A model generated the notes under the pieces. That model saw only the letters and a list, made by a program, of their open reading frames with translations, was not told the origin of the DNA and searched no databases. A program made the position numbers and the translations under genes. From Brevibacterium gallinarum (GTDB lineage: Bacteria > Actinomycetota > Actinomycetes > Actinomycetales > Brevibacteriaceae), in contig NZ_JACSPY010000012.1 of assembly GCF_014836885.1 (NCBI RefSeq), positions 1 to 64,000 on the forward strand: a stretch of 64,000 nt of DNA, given 5' to 3'. Positions 52,141 through 62,368 of this stretch are shown in pieces (position 1 is the first letter of the stretch; every line of letters begins with the position of its first letter).

Positions 52141-52235
52141 TGGCGGAGGCGGACGGGAATCGAACCCGCCAGACCGAGGTGCTCGGTCTCACCGGTTTTG
52201 AAGACCGGGGGGCCCACCAGGACCCGGACGCCTCC
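52141..52235 (-). tRNA. selC: tRNA-Sec (anticodon UCA)
   Basis: A 95-base tRNA on the minus strand from G at 52235 to the encoded CCA at 52141. The acceptor stem pairs GGAGGCG with CGCCTCC around the discriminator G; the anticodon loop reads CTTCAAA with UCA, the extra arm is long (GAGACCGAGCACCTCGGTCT) and the T arm holds GGTTCGATTCC. The extended acceptor and long variable arm are diagnostic of bacterial tRNA-Sec. It is located directly upstream of selA. Confidence 0.97.
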
Positions 52236-52269
52236 ACGCTCCAACCTACCACCGCCTATACTCGCGGGC

Positions 52270-53319
52270 ATGGACATCACAGCTGCGCACACGCCCTCAC
52301 CTCGACTGACATCGTTGGCCGCCGGCGGCGGCTGTGCGTGCAAGATCCCTCCCGGCGAGCTCGAAGACGCCCTCGCCGCACTCACCGGGCAGACCGGACC
52401 TGATGTGCTCGTCGGCCTCGATGACGGCGACGACGCTGCCGCGGTGCAGGTGCGCGGGGACCTGGCGGTGCTCTCAACAGCTGATTTCTTCACCCCTGTC
52501 GTCGACTCCGCCTATGACTGGGGGCGGATCGCTGCGGCGAATGCGCTCTCGGACATCTACGCGATGGGCGGGGTGCCTGTCGTGGCGATCAACCTCATCG
52601 GCTGGCCGCGCGAGCTGCTGCCGATGGAGCTCATGAGCGAGGTGCTCGCCGGCGGGGTGGCGGTCGCCGGGGAGGTCGGCTGCCCGGTCATCGGCGGGCA
52701 TTCGATCACCGCACCCGAACCGGTCTACGGGATGGCCGTCACCGGGACCGCGGACCCGGCCCGGCTGCTGCGCAATGACGCCGCCGAGGCTGGTCTGCCG
52801 CTCACGTTGACGAAACCGCTGGGCGTGGGCGTGCTGAACAACCGGCACAAGGCCACCGGCGAGGTGTTCGATGAGGCGATCGAGACGATGACGACGCTCA
52901 ATGCCGCGGCCTCAGCTGCCGCGCTCGAGGCCGGGGTCACCGCCGCGACCGATGTCACCGGGTTCGGGCTGCTCGGACATCTGCACAAGATGTGCCGGGC
53001 TTCCGGCATCGGAGCGGAGATCGATATGGTCGCGGTGCCGGTGCTCGATGCCGCGGTGCGCAGTCTGGCCGAGGGTTTTGTGCCCGGTGGGACGCGGCGC
53101 AACCTCGACTGGGTACGCTCGGAGCTCGACGGCTCTCCTGCTGCCGACGGCTCCCGGTCGGTCGGCACATTCGAGGTGGGTGCCGGGGTGAGCGAAGAGG
53201 ACGTGCTCATGCTCGCCGATGCGCAGACCTCCGGCGGGCTGCTCATCGTCGGTGAGCTGCCCGGTCACCCGGTCATCGGCTGCACGCGCGCCGAACCCGG
53301 CATCAGCATCCGGCGGTGA
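52270..53319 (+). CDS. selD: SelD, selenide water dikinase (Cys type)
   Basis: A 349-residue enzyme making selenophosphate from selenide and ATP. The active-site loop reads GGGCACKIPPGEL, with Cys22 and Lys25 in the positions of E. coli Cys17 and Lys20, so this SelD uses Cys and not Sec. Other motifs are LVGLDDGDDAAAVQV and STADFFTPVVDSAYDWGRIAAANALSDIYAMGG. ATG 52270 is chosen because an earlier in-frame start would lie inside the tRNA-Sec gene. It diverges from the tRNA and selA. Confidence 0.95.
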   Translation: MDITAAHTPSPRLTSLAAGGGCACKIPPGELEDALAALTGQTGPDVLVGLDDGDDAAAVQVRGDLAVLSTADFFTPVVDSAYDWGRIAAANALSDIYAMGGVPVVAINLIGWPRELLPMELMSEVLAGGVAVAGEVGCPVIGGHSITAPEPVYGMAVTGTADPARLLRNDAAEAGLPLTLTKPLGVGVLNNRHKATGEVFDEAIETMTTLNAAASAAALEAGVTAATDVTGFGLLGHLHKMCRASGIGAEIDMVAVPVLDAAVRSLAEGFVPGGTRRNLDWVRSELDGSPAADGSRSVGTFEVGAGVSEEDVLMLADAQTSGGLLIVGELPGHPVIGCTRAEPGISIRR

Positions 53320-53383
53320 TGTCCCCAGCCCGCGTGCCGCTGAAGCCCGGGCGCCTTGACGGTAGCCGCGATAGGTTGGACAG

Positions 53384-55252
53384 GTGAGCGATTCAGACAC
53401 CCGCACCAGCGGATCCGTAAGCACCCGCAGCGCCCAGGAGATCCTCGAAGGGGTCTTCGGCTTCGACGCGTTCCGTGGGGATCAGGCGGAGATCGTCGAG
53501 CATGTCAGCGCCGGCGGCGATGCGGTCGTGCTCATGCCCACCGGTGGTGGGAAGTCGCTGTGCTATCAGGTGCCGGCACTGGTGCGCGACGGCACCGGGC
53601 TGGTGATCTCACCGCTCATCGCGCTCATGGAGGATCAGGTCGCAGCGCTGCGCGCCAACGGTGTTGCAGCAGCCTTCCTCAACTCGACGCTGAGCTGGGA
53701 GGAAGTCCAGCAGGTCGAGGCGGCGCTGCTCGCCGGTGAGCTCGACCTGCTCTATATGGCACCTGAGCGTCTCGTTCAGGAGCGCACACTGGCAGTGCTG
53801 GAGCGTGCACGGATCTCGCTGTTCGCCATCGATGAGGCGCACTGCGTCTCGCAGTGGGGCCACGATTTCCGCACCGACTATCTGGGCTTGGCGGTGCTGG
53901 CCGACCGGTTCCCCGGGATCCCGCGCATCGCGCTGACGGCCACCGCGACGCAGGCGACGCACGCTGAGCTGACCGAACGCCTCCGGCTCGATGATGCCCG
54001 GCATTTCGTTGCGAGCTTCGACCGGCCCAACATCCAGTACCGCATCGAACCGAAGTCCCGGGCGCGGAATCAGCTGCTGCAGTTCCTGCGCATCGAGCAT
54101 GCCGGGGATGCCGGGATCGTCTACTGCCTGTCCCGCCGCAGCGTCGAGCAGACAGCGGAGTTCCTGCGCGGCGAGGGCTTCGCCGCACTGCCCTATCATG
54201 CGGGTCTGAGCGAGGTGGAGCGGGCGGAGAATCAGCGCCGATTCCTCCGTGAGGAGGGCATCGTCATGGTCGCCACGATCGCGTTCGGGATGGGGATCGA
54301 CAAACCCGATGTGCGCTTCGTCGCCCATCTCGACCTGCCGAAATCTGTGGAGGGCTACTACCAGGAGACGGGCCGGGCCGGTCGTGACGGCCTGCCGTCG
54401 ACGGCGTGGATGGCCTATGGTCTCGGCGATGTCGTGCAGCTGGGCCGGATGATCGACCAGTCGGAGGGTTCGGCGGCGCACCGCCGGCGTCAGCGCGAGC
54501 ACCTTGAGGCGATGCTCGCCCTGTGCGAGACGGTCGACTGCCGCCGGGTGCAGATTCTGCGCTACTTCGGCCAGGACGCCGAGGCCTGCGGCAACTGCGA
54601 TACGTGTCTGCAGCCGCCCCGCACCTGGGATGCGACGGTGCCGGTGCAGAAGCTCATGTCAGCGGTCATCCGCCTCGACCGCCAGCGCGGGGAGCGCTAC
54701 GGAGCCGGGCAGATCATCGATGTGCTGCGCGGACGGGTCAGTGATCGTTCGACCGCTTCACGGCATGAGGAGCTGAGCGTGTGGGGCATCGGCGCCGATC
54801 TCACCCCGGCGGTGTGGCGTTCGATCGTCCGGCAGCTGCTGGCGCGCGGGCTGCTGCAGGCCGTCGGCGACTACGGAGTGCTCGTCGTCCCGGAGGCGGC
54901 CGGCCCGGTGCTGCGCGGTGAAGAAACCGTGCTTTTGCGTGAGGACGTGCAGCGCACCCGCACCGCACAGGCCGGGACGAGCAGCGCGCGGCGCGGTTCC
55001 ACGGCGGCAACCGAGCTCACCGGTGCCGATGCGCAGCTGTTCGAGAGTCTGCGCACCTGGCGCACCGCGCAGGCATCGGAGCAGGGCGTGCCCCCGTATG
55101 TGGTGTTCTCTGACGCAACGCTGACCGGTATCGTGCGCGCCCGGCCGACCGACCGGGCCGCTCTGAGCGAGGTCAGCGGGGTCGGTGCTGCCAAGCTCGA
55201 GCGCTACGGTGCTGCCGTGCTCGCCCTAGTCGCCGAGGCAGCCGGGAACTGA
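53384..55252 (+). CDS. recQ: RecQ-family ATP-dependent DNA helicase
   Basis: A 622-residue 3'-5' helicase. Motifs: [16 protein letters not shown] (motif 0), [13 protein letters not shown] (Walker A), [17 protein letters not shown] (DEAH plus the RecQ loop), ALTATA, and motif VI region [14 protein letters not shown]. The zinc-binding module has [23 protein letters not shown] winged-helix and a C-terminal HRDC-like domain ([22 protein letters not shown]) follow. GTG 53384 is preceded by a weak site. It stands between selD and the fdh operon without a visible functional link to them. Confidence 0.93.
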   Translation: MSDSDTRTSGSVSTRSAQEILEGVFGFDAFRGDQAEIVEHVSAGGDAVVLMPTGGGKSLCYQVPALVRDGTGLVISPLIALMEDQVAALRANGVAAAFLNSTLSWEEVQQVEAALLAGELDLLYMAPERLVQERTLAVLERARISLFAIDEAHCVSQWGHDFRTDYLGLAVLADRFPGIPRIALTATATQATHAELTERLRLDDARHFVASFDRPNIQYRIEPKSRARNQLLQFLRIEHAGDAGIVYCLSRRSVEQTAEFLRGEGFAALPYHAGLSEVERAENQRRFLREEGIVMVATIAFGMGIDKPDVRFVAHLDLPKSVEGYYQETGRAGRDGLPSTAWMAYGLGDVVQLGRMIDQSEGSAAHRRRQREHLEAMLALCETVDCRRVQILRYFGQDAEACGNCDTCLQPPRTWDATVPVQKLMSAVIRLDRQRGERYGAGQIIDVLRGRVSDRSTASRHEELSVWGIGADLTPAVWRSIVRQLLARGLLQAVGDYGVLVVPEAAGPVLRGEETVLLREDVQRTRTAQAGTSSARRGSTAATELTGADAQLFESLRTWRTAQASEQGVPPYVVFSDATLTGIVRARPTDRAALSEVSGVGAAKLERYGAAVLALVAEAAGN

Positions 55253-55338
55253 CCGGTTCGAGGCCTGACCGGTTCGGGGCGTGACCGGGCGTCCCGGCAG
55301 CGGCGATCGAAACCTCACCCGCCTGTGGGAAAGGAGGT

Positions 55339-56487
55339 TCAGCCGGCTGTCGTGATCGAATCGTCGGTGATGCCGGCGGCACGGCGGGCGGCGAGACGGT
55401 CCTTCTGCGGCTCGATGACGTGCTTGGGATCCTTCGTCGACTCCAAGCCAGCTTCGAGCACCCCGAACCGAGTCAGCGCCGAGGCGGCCAGCAGTGCCGT
55501 TCCCGAGGCAGCGGCGACGAGCCGATTGCCGGCGAACAGCGTGCCGATCCCGCCGACGATCGCCAGCCGCTCCGCCCATTTCAGCTTGGCACCGGGGCCG
55601 CCGGTGTCCAGCGGTTCGGCTTCGGCCGGGTGCATGGTGTCCTTCATGACATGCATGGCGACGACATCGCCGATCACGCCGAGGGCGGCGAGGACGCGTG
55701 CCGGGCCGGTCTGCGAGGTCGGCGTCGTCACCATCGCAGCACCACCGGCTGCGAGGCTGGCGGAGGAGACGAACACGTACGGCAGATGCTTGCGCGCTCC
55801 ATGCCAGGTCGGCACGGCGGTGTCCGAAAGCAGCACCGCGGTGTAGGCGGCCAGGGGTGCAGCGAGCACTGCGGCTGCCAACCCGGCTGGCCCTTCAGCG
55901 CCCCGCAGCACGGGGCGCAGCGGGCCCAGCGGCAGCTTCTCACCCGTCATCCGGTCGATCTCGGCGACGGCGGCGACTCCCATCGGTGTCGAATAGCCGG
56001 CGAGGATCCAGGAGCCGAGGCTCATCGGCGACGTGACTTTGACGGTGCGCATCATGTTGAGGAACCGTTCGGGCCGGCCGAGATCCATGATCAGGGCGAC
56101 CGCTCCGGCGCTGACGGCGCCGAGGGCCGTCAGCCGGGTATTGCGGCGCAGCAGCTCCCGGCCGGTCAGCTGTGCGCCGAGCGCGAGCAGCCCGGACCCG
56201 CCGGCGAGTCCGCCGAGGAACAGGTACGCCGAGATCTCGTGCCCCCACGGCGGGGCCTTGACGATCGGCCGGCCGTAATACGAGGTGAACTCCGCCTCTT
56301 CGACCATCGGCATCTCCCGCGAGCCATCCGCCCCGCCGCCGCGGCGGCGGCCGCCACCGGGACCGGCACCTCGGGCGCGGCCACGGGCTTGCGCGCCGTC
56401 GTCGCTGCGGGAGCGGCGGAACAGGTCGCGCCTGCGCCGGCGCGGCGGCTCGGGCGGGCGGTAGGAGTCGAATTCGCTGGTCGTCAC
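55339..56487 (-). CDS. fdhC: NrfD-like membrane subunit of formate dehydrogenase
   Basis: A 382-residue NrfD/PsrC-type membrane anchor. A basic soluble N-terminus of about 85 residues (RRRRRDLFRRSRS, GGGRRRGGGADG) is followed by WGHEISAYLFLGGLAGGSGLLALGAQLTG, the first NrfD hairpin, and further hydrophobic segments with MDLGRPERFLNMMRTVKVTSPMSLGSWILAGYSTPMG, a highly typical NrfD motif. It would pass electrons from FdhAB to the quinone pool. It lies 10 bases after fdhB. Confidence 0.9.
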   Translation of the reverse strand: MTTSEFDSYRPPEPPRRRRRDLFRRSRSDDGAQARGRARGAGPGGGRRRGGGADGSREMPMVEEAEFTSYYGRPIVKAPPWGHEISAYLFLGGLAGGSGLLALGAQLTGRELLRRNTRLTALGAVSAGAVALIMDLGRPERFLNMMRTVKVTSPMSLGSWILAGYSTPMGVAAVAEIDRMTGEKLPLGPLRPVLRGAEGPAGLAAAVLAAPLAAYTAVLLSDTAVPTWHGARKHLPYVFVSSASLAAGGAAMVTTPTSQTGPARVLAALGVIGDVVAMHVMKDTMHPAEAEPLDTGGPGAKLKWAERLAIVGGIGTLFAGNRLVAAASGTALLAASALTRFGVLEAGLESTKDPKHVIEPQKDRLAARRAAGITDDSITTAG

Positions 56488-56497
56488 GCGCTCTCCC

Positions 56498-57673
56498 TCA
56501 CTTCCGGCCTCCGAGGAATGCGAGCGCGGTCGCCGCGATCATTCCGGCGGCGGCGATGCCGGCGGTGGCGAACATCTGCGGCAGATCCTTCGTCGCCACG
56601 CGCGGGTCCGGCGGCAGGCCGTAGACCTCGGGTTCGTCGAGGAGCAGGAACACCGAGCCGGTGCCGCCGACCCCGTCATTGGGGTTGGCGCCGTAGAGGC
56701 GGGCTTCGGTCATGCCCTGGGCGTGGAGGTCGCGGACGCGCTGTTCGGCGGTGGCGACCATGTCGGCGCGGTCGCCGAACTTGATCGAGGTCGTCGGGCA
56801 GGTCTTCGCACACGCCGGCTGGTCACCGGCGACGAGGCGGTCGTAGCACAGGGTGCACTTGTTCGCTGTCCGCGGATGCGGCACGTCCTGTTCGATCGGC
56901 TTGCCGGCAGCGGGGCTCTCGCGTTCGGTCGGCGGGTTGATGGTGCCGTCGTCGCGGCGTTCGATGACGCCGAACGGGCAGCCGGCCACGCAGGTGCCGC
57001 AGCCGTTGCACACATCGGCCTGGACGACGACGGTGCCGAACTCGGTGCGGAACAGCGCACCGGTCGGGCACACGTCGAGGCAGCCGGCGTGCGTGCAATG
57101 CTTGCACACGTCCGAGGCCATAAGCCACCGGAACTCCGGGGTGTCCGGCGGGGTGAGGTCGGCATCGCCGAGCGTCTCAGCGGCGGCGAGCGCATCGACC
57201 GGAGGGCCACCGGCGGCCGGTCCACCGGCTGTGGGCGCACCAGAGGTGGGAGCACCGGGGGTAGGTGCACCAGGGGTGGGAGCGCCGGGGGTGGGCGTGT
57301 CGACGTCGCGGGTGCGCAGGGTCGGCATGCCGAGGTTGACGAGCCTGCGGCCGGATGCGCGGGCGGCGGCGATCTGTTCGGCGTCCTGTTCGATGAAGGC
57401 GACGTGGCGCCACGTGTTCGCGCCGAGCCCGCCGGTGTTGTCGTAGGAGGAGCCGAGGAGTTCGAGGCTGCCGTCAGCGGGGTTGCGGTTCCATTCCTTG
57501 CACGCGACTTCGCAGGCCTTGCAGCCGATGCAGATCGAGGTGTCGGTGAAGAAGCCCTTGCGTTCGTGGGTGTGCTCCCACCCGGTGGCTCCGGCCGGGT
57601 CGGCGGTGTCGTTCGGAGTGCTGGTCGCAGCGTTCGGGTGCTGTTCGGCCGGTGCCGTCATCGGTGCGGTCAT
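56498..57673 (-). CDS. fdhB: FdhB, iron-sulfur subunit of formate dehydrogenase
   Basis: A 391-residue ferredoxin-like subunit. Four [4Fe-4S] motifs can be traced: CIGCKACEVACKEWN, CKHCTHAGCLDVCPTGAL, CNGCGTCVAGCPFG and CTLCYDRLVAGDQPACAKTCPTTSI. A hydrophobic C-terminal segment (MFATAGIAAAGMIAATALAFLGG) would anchor it beside the membrane subunit. Between the first and second motifs there is an inserted Pro-Gly-Ala repeat. It overlaps fdhA by four bases. Confidence 0.95.
   Translation of the reverse strand: MTAPMTAPAEQHPNAATSTPNDTADPAGATGWEHTHERKGFFTDTSICIGCKACEVACKEWNRNPADGSLELLGSSYDNTGGLGANTWRHVAFIEQDAEQIAAARASGRRLVNLGMPTLRTRDVDTPTPGAPTPGAPTPGAPTSGAPTAGGPAAGGPPVDALAAAETLGDADLTPPDTPEFRWLMASDVCKHCTHAGCLDVCPTGALFRTEFGTVVVQADVCNGCGTCVAGCPFGVIERRDDGTINPPTERESPAAGKPIEQDVPHPRTANKCTLCYDRLVAGDQPACAKTCPTTSIKFGDRADMVATAEQRVRDLHAQGMTEARLYGANPNDGVGGTGSVFLLLDEPEVYGLPPDPRVATKDLPQMFATAGIAAAGMIAATALAFLGGRK
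57226..57300 (-). repeat. 15-bp tandem repeat coding a PTPGA linker in fdhB
   Basis: About five imperfect 15-base units (GGGGGTGGGAGCRCC on the plus strand) encode TPGAPTPGAPTPGAPTSGA and then degenerate into TAGGPAAGG. It lies between two iron-sulfur motifs and is absent from the usual FdhB; slippage may vary its length. Confidence 0.7.
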
Positions 57674-60600
57674 GACGAGCCCTCCTCCTTCTCAGGTTCG
57701 TGGAAGCGGTTGGCGACATCGACGTCGGCTCCGGCGTCGGCATCGTCTTCATGCGTATAGGCGCCCTGCTGTGCTTCCGGGGCAGTGTCCCACGGCTCGC
57801 CGGGCCGGTCGTCCTGGTGGGCTTTGTCGGTCATGCGGCCTTCGGCGTTGATGAGGCCGGCGCGGCGCCGGTAGTCGTTGACGAGCTCTTCGAGTTCGGG
57901 TCCGCGTGGGCGGCGGCCGGGGATGATGTCGCAGGCGCCGGTCTTCGAGTCCTGGATGAGGACGTTGGGGTCGAGCGTGATGCCGAGCAGGTCGTTGACG
58001 GCGTCGCCGACGATGTGCGCCTCAGCCCCGACGCCCCAGTGGTACGGCAGGCCGATCTGGTGGACGGTGCGCTGGTTGCCGGCTGCCGCGCTGCCGAAGC
58101 TCATCGGGGTCATCCGCTCGGTCACGAGCAGCCGGACTTCGATCGCGGCGCGCGGGGAGATGATCGTCGCCCAGCCATAGGGTTCGAGTCCGCGTTCGGC
58201 TGCCAATTCCGGGGACACCTCGGCGAACAGCTCAGGCTGCAGCTCTGAGAGATAGGGCAGCCACCGGCTCATACCACCGGCGGTATGGTGTTCGGTGAGC
58301 CGGTAGGTGGTGAAGATGAACGGGTAGACGCCTGCACCCGCCTGGCCCGGCAGCGGAGCCATGAGGTTGTCCCTGCGGTCGAACATCACCTGGGCCGGGC
58401 TGTGCTGCTGGCCGTACAGCGGGTTGGGCACTGGGGATTCCTGCGCCTCGTAATGGGTCGGCAGGGGCCCGTCGACGACCCCTGTCGGTGCGTACAGCCA
58501 GCCCTTGCCGTCGGGCTGCATGACGAAGGCATCGGTGCCGGTCAGTGCCGCCGGTCCGCCCTGGGCCCGGTCGGGTACGGCGTCGGGTGCCCGGTCGGCT
58601 GGGAAGTCGGGGATGTCCTGGCCGGTCCAGCGGCCGGTCTCCTCATCCCACCACACGAGCTTCTTGCGCTCACTCCACGGCTTGCCCTGCGCATCGGCAG
58701 AAGCGCGGTTGTACAGGATGCGGCGGTTGGCCGGCCACGCCCACGCCCAGTCGGCGGCGATCTCATCCTGTGCGCTGCCGGGCACTCGCTTGTTGGCGTG
58801 GTTGATGCCACCAGCGTAGATGCCGGTGTAGAGCCAGCAGCCACCGGCGGTCGAACCGTCGGCCTTCATCTCCAGGTAGGAGCTCAGCGGCGTGCCTGCC
58901 TCCGGGCCCGAGGTGTGGAAGCCGTTGATCTCGGCGAGGACCGCCTCGGCGGAGGGGTCGCCGTGCTCATCGACCGGGTAGTCCCAGGTCAGGTCGAGCA
59001 GCGGCCGGTCGCGCGGGTCGGTGGAGTCGGCGAGTTTCTCGCGCAGCCGGCAGCCGAGTTCGTAGAAGAACTGCAGTTCGCTCTGCGCATCCCCTGGCGG
59101 GTGGACGGCCTGTTCGCGCCACTGCACGAGCCGCTGCGTCTGGGTGAAGGTCCCGGACTTCTCGGTGTGGTTGGCCGCCGGGAGGAAGAACACCTCGGTG
59201 TCGATGTCCTCGGTCTTGAGCTCACCGGAGGCGATCTCCGGTCCGTCCTTCCACCAGGTCGCCGATTCGATGAGCTGGAAGTCGCGTACGACGAGCCATT
59301 TGAGGTGCGCCATGCCCAAACGCTGCATGCGGCCGTTGGCCGAGCCGACGGCCGGGTTCTGGCCGAGGATGAAGTAGCCCTCGACCTCATCTTTCAGCAT
59401 GCTCATGACGGTCTGGTAGGTGCCGTGTGCACCGGTGAGGCGGGGCAGGTAGTCGTAGGCGAAGTCGTTGTCCGCGGTGGCGGCCTCACCCCACCAGGCC
59501 TTGAGCAGGCTGATCATGTAGGTATCAGCATTGGCCCAGTAGCTCTTCTGCTCCTTCGAGCCGATGACTGCCAGGTAGTCATCGAGAGTGTCATGGGTGC
59601 CGGCTTTGGGCATCGGCAGGTAGCCGGGCAGCAGGTTGAACAGGGTCGGGATGTCAGTCGAGCCCTGGATGGAGGCGTGCCCGCGCAGCGCCATGATGCC
59701 TGAGCCTGGCCGGCCGACGTTGCCGAGCAGCAGCTGCAGCGCAGCGGCGGTGCGGATGTACTGCGCGCCCTGCGAGTGCTGGGTCCAGCCGACGGCGTAG
59801 GCGAAGCAGGTGGTGCGCTCGCGTCCGGAGTTCTGCGTGATGGCATCGGCGAGGTAGGCGAAGTCGGCAGCCGAGATGCCGCAGACCTCTTCGACCATCT
59901 CCGGGGTGTAGCAGGAGTAGTGACGTTTGAGCACCTGGAAGACGCATCGCGGGTCCTGCAGGGTCGGGTCCTGCTCGGCCGGTTGGGTCGGCGGCACGCC
60001 GCGGCGCGACCCATCGGCATCGGCATATGCCCAGGTCTGGGTGTCGTAGGTGCCGGTGTCCGGGTCGTAGCCGGAGAACAGTCCGTCGAGATCCTCGGTG
60101 TCGGCGAAGTCGTCGCCGAGGATGGTGGAGGCGTTGGTGAACGTCCGGACGTATTCGTCGAAGTACAGGTCGTTTTCCAGCACATGCCGAATGAGCCCGC
60201 CGAGCAGCACGATGTCAGAGCCGACCCGGATCGGGACATGCTTGTCTGCGACTGCCGTGGTGCGGGTGAAGCGCGGGTCGACGTGGATGACCTTCGCACC
60301 ACGGGCCTTGGCTTCAGTGACCCACTGGAACCCGACGGGATGGCATTCGGCCATGTTCGAGCCCTGAATGACGATGCAGTCGGCATTGGCCATGTCCTGC
60401 AGGGACTGGGTCGCGCCGCCGCGTCCGAACGAAGCTCCCAAACTGGGAACTGTGGCGGAGTGTCATATGCGGGCCTGGTTCTCGATCTGGATCGCCCCTG
60501 CTGCAGTGAACAGCTTCTTGATGAGGTAGTTCTCCTCATTGTCCAGAGTCGCCCCGCCCAGGGAGGCCACACCCATGGTGCGGCGCAGATGCCGGCCTTC

Positions 60601-61029
60601 GTCGTCTTTGTCCTGCCAGTGGTTGCGGCGGGCTTCGAGGAACCTCTCGGCGATCATGTCGAGGGCGGTGTCGAGATCGAGTGTCGTCCACTCCTTGGCC
60701 TTCGGGGCCCGGTAGAGGACTTCGGTGATGCGCCCGGAGGCGTTGACGAGCTGTTGGCTGGCCGAGCCCTTGGGGCACAGCCGACCGCGGGAGATCGGTG
60801 AGTCCGGATCGCCTTCGATCTGGATGACCTTGTTGTCTTTGGCGTAGATGAGCTGACCGCAGCCCACCGCGCAGTAGGGGCACACGCTGCGCGCGACGGT
60901 GTCGGCGTCTTCGGTGCGCGGGCGCATGGTCTTCGTCTGCGGGGACGTCACAGCTGGGCCGCGCCCGGTGGTGTCACCGGAGCGGAACTGCCGGAACACC
61001 GGCCAGTCGAGGAAGCTGATGCGCACCAT
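57670..61029 (-). CDS. fdhA: FdhA, selenocysteine-containing formate dehydrogenase catalytic subunit
   Basis: A 1119-residue molybdopterin/tungstopterin oxidoreductase read through an in-frame UGA. The [4Fe-4S] motif C50-C53-C57-C85 lies in CPYCAVGCGQLIY ... RGRLCPKGSA. Residue 189 is encoded by TGA at 60465-60463 (minus strand) in ENQARI-U-HSATVPSLGASFGRGG, exactly the Sec position of formate dehydrogenases, so the frame break seen by ordinary gene callers is recoding. The remaining 930 residues contain the MGD-binding domains (TRTTAVADKHVPIRVGSDIVLLGGLIRHVLEN; HYHWGVGAEAHI-like ending). No twin-arginine signal is visible, so the site faces the cytoplasm. It heads fdhA-fdhB-fdhC. Confidence 0.96.
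60435..60449 (-). promoter_or_regulatory. SECIS-like hairpin after the fdhA UGA
   Basis: In the mRNA, UUCCCA-GUU-UGGGAG begins 13 bases after the UGA: a 6-bp stem (one U-G pair) with a GU-containing apical loop, at the distance seen for bacterial SECIS elements. It lies inside the coding sequence for PSLGA. The loop is smaller than the E. coli fdhF one, so the pairing should be checked. Confidence 0.6.
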
Positions 61030-61388
61030 GGATCAAGATTACCATCGGCGGCATTCATGCGGCGGTTCCAACCAACGCCGGAGCGGCAGCGAATTCCCAG
61101 TTCAGAGCGTTGCTCATGCTGACCGATCGGTTGGTCAGTTTTCTGGTTCCACAGGCAGTCGAAGGGACAGCTCAGCACCCGTACAGAGCAGAAACGGGGG
61201 CGAGCTATCGGCCGTGGATCCAGGTCACGGACACGCGTGGTCTCCGCGGACTACTGCAGCCGCGCCTTATGTGATGTACGTTGCATGGGAAAGGCGGTGT
61301 TGTCCTATTCGCCCAGGCCCCACCCGTCAACGTCTCGATGAAAGTGCCCCCTCACATCTCAATGTCACAATCGGAGGACTCCCCGATC
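61030..61388. other. intergenic region between fdhA and the alarmone synthetase gene
   Basis: About 360 bases separating divergent genes. At 61119-61138, CTGACC-GATCGGTT-GGTCAG forms a 20-bp inverted repeat with a nested ACCGATCGGT, resembling the TetR sites of the paa region but with a longer spacer; it could regulate either direction. Several in-frame start codons of the right-hand gene lie in the last 110 bases. No RNA gene is seen. Confidence 0.5.
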
Positions 61389-62294
61389 ATGAACCCAGAG
61401 CTATACCTGAACGAGTGTTACGAGACCCGCCGAGAAGCCTGGGATGTCGCGCAGGACTCAGTCACTGCCTGGCTGACGCGAATCTCCCGAGAACTGCTTG
61501 AGGACAGCGATGGCATGCGTTTGGTCGTAGGTTCAGGCCGGATCAAAGACCAGGACCGCGCACTCCTGAAGCTCAAACTCAAAATCGAGCAGGACGGGGA
61601 CCTGGCACTCGACTCGGCACGGAAGGTCGAGCAGATCGTCCGCGACATCGTAGGCGTCAAGGTTCTGTGCAAATCGACACGAGACCAGGCGCTGATCTTC
61701 GATCATCTCAAGCAGTCTGGAAACCACCATGGAATCCGCGTCGTCGAATCCAAGGACTACGTTAGCGCACCCAAGGCAAGTGGGTACCGCGCAGTTCACG
61801 TCCTGTGCGAGGTGGATGTTCCTGGACACCCCGATGCAGTGACCGTCGAGATCCAGATCAAGACTCGGGCACAGGACGCGTGGGGCGAACTCACACATGA
61901 AGACCTCTACAAACCTGAGGGAGGGCTCCGGCCCAGCCGACTGCATCAGTCAGTTGCCAAGACAATGGCAGACCTCCTCAATCTCGTCGACTGTCTCGCT
62001 GACGACTTGGCGACGGATGTCGAGGGAACATTCATTCACGCAGCCGAATCCGAAGAGTCCGATACACGAACGGTGACTGTGCAGACATCTGGGCCCAGGT
62101 ATGCGCTTGCCGAGGACGAGGATGACAAGCGCGGCCTCATTCCGGCTCATGCGGTCCGCGACCTCGCTGGCGTCAAGGGGCTGATCGACGTCGACAACTA
62201 CTTGGAACCAGGAGACGAAATCGATGTCAAAGTCGTTGACAACGAGGAAGGCGTCTTCTACTACCCGGTGGCACTTCCCGAACGTCCTTCGTGA
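61389..62294 (+). CDS. RelA/SpoT-domain small alarmone synthetase
   Basis: A protein of 301 residues from ATG 61389 (longer if one of the earlier in-frame Met codons at 61281, 61338 or 61362 is used; GGAGGA lies about 11 bases upstream of 61389). The (p)ppGpp synthetase motifs are present: GSGRIKDQDRALLKLKLK, VRDIVGVKVLCKSTRDQALI, YVSAPKASGYRAVH and VEIQIKTRAQDAWGELTHE. There is no HD hydrolase domain, so it can make but not degrade alarmone. A C-terminal extension of about 90 residues after the domain (DNYLEPGDEIDVKVV, acidic) is unfamiliar. Housekeeping SAS and toxic (toxSAS) forms cannot be told apart here, and no antitoxin-like small gene flanks it. Confidence 0.82.
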   Translation: MNPELYLNECYETRREAWDVAQDSVTAWLTRISRELLEDSDGMRLVVGSGRIKDQDRALLKLKLKIEQDGDLALDSARKVEQIVRDIVGVKVLCKSTRDQALIFDHLKQSGNHHGIRVVESKDYVSAPKASGYRAVHVLCEVDVPGHPDAVTVEIQIKTRAQDAWGELTHEDLYKPEGGLRPSRLHQSVAKTMADLLNLVDCLADDLATDVEGTFIHAAESEESDTRTVTVQTSGPRYALAEDEDDKRGLIPAHAVRDLAGVKGLIDVDNYLEPGDEIDVKVVDNEEGVFYYPVALPERPS

Positions 62295-62368
62295 ACCATC
62301 AGAACACTGTAGGAAACTGGCACGACGTTGCAGCAGCTTGCACACTTCGTACGGTTAGGCTGAGCAGC

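Noticed and set aside
58285..59703. 472-codon plus frame opposite fdhA
   Set aside because: Long antisense frame expected in GC-rich DNA; no motifs.
60442..60465. Apparent stop codon and frame break splitting formate dehydrogenase into two genes
   Set aside because: The TGA is at the Sec position, the frame continues without shift, and tRNA-Sec, selA, selB and selD are present. It is recoding.
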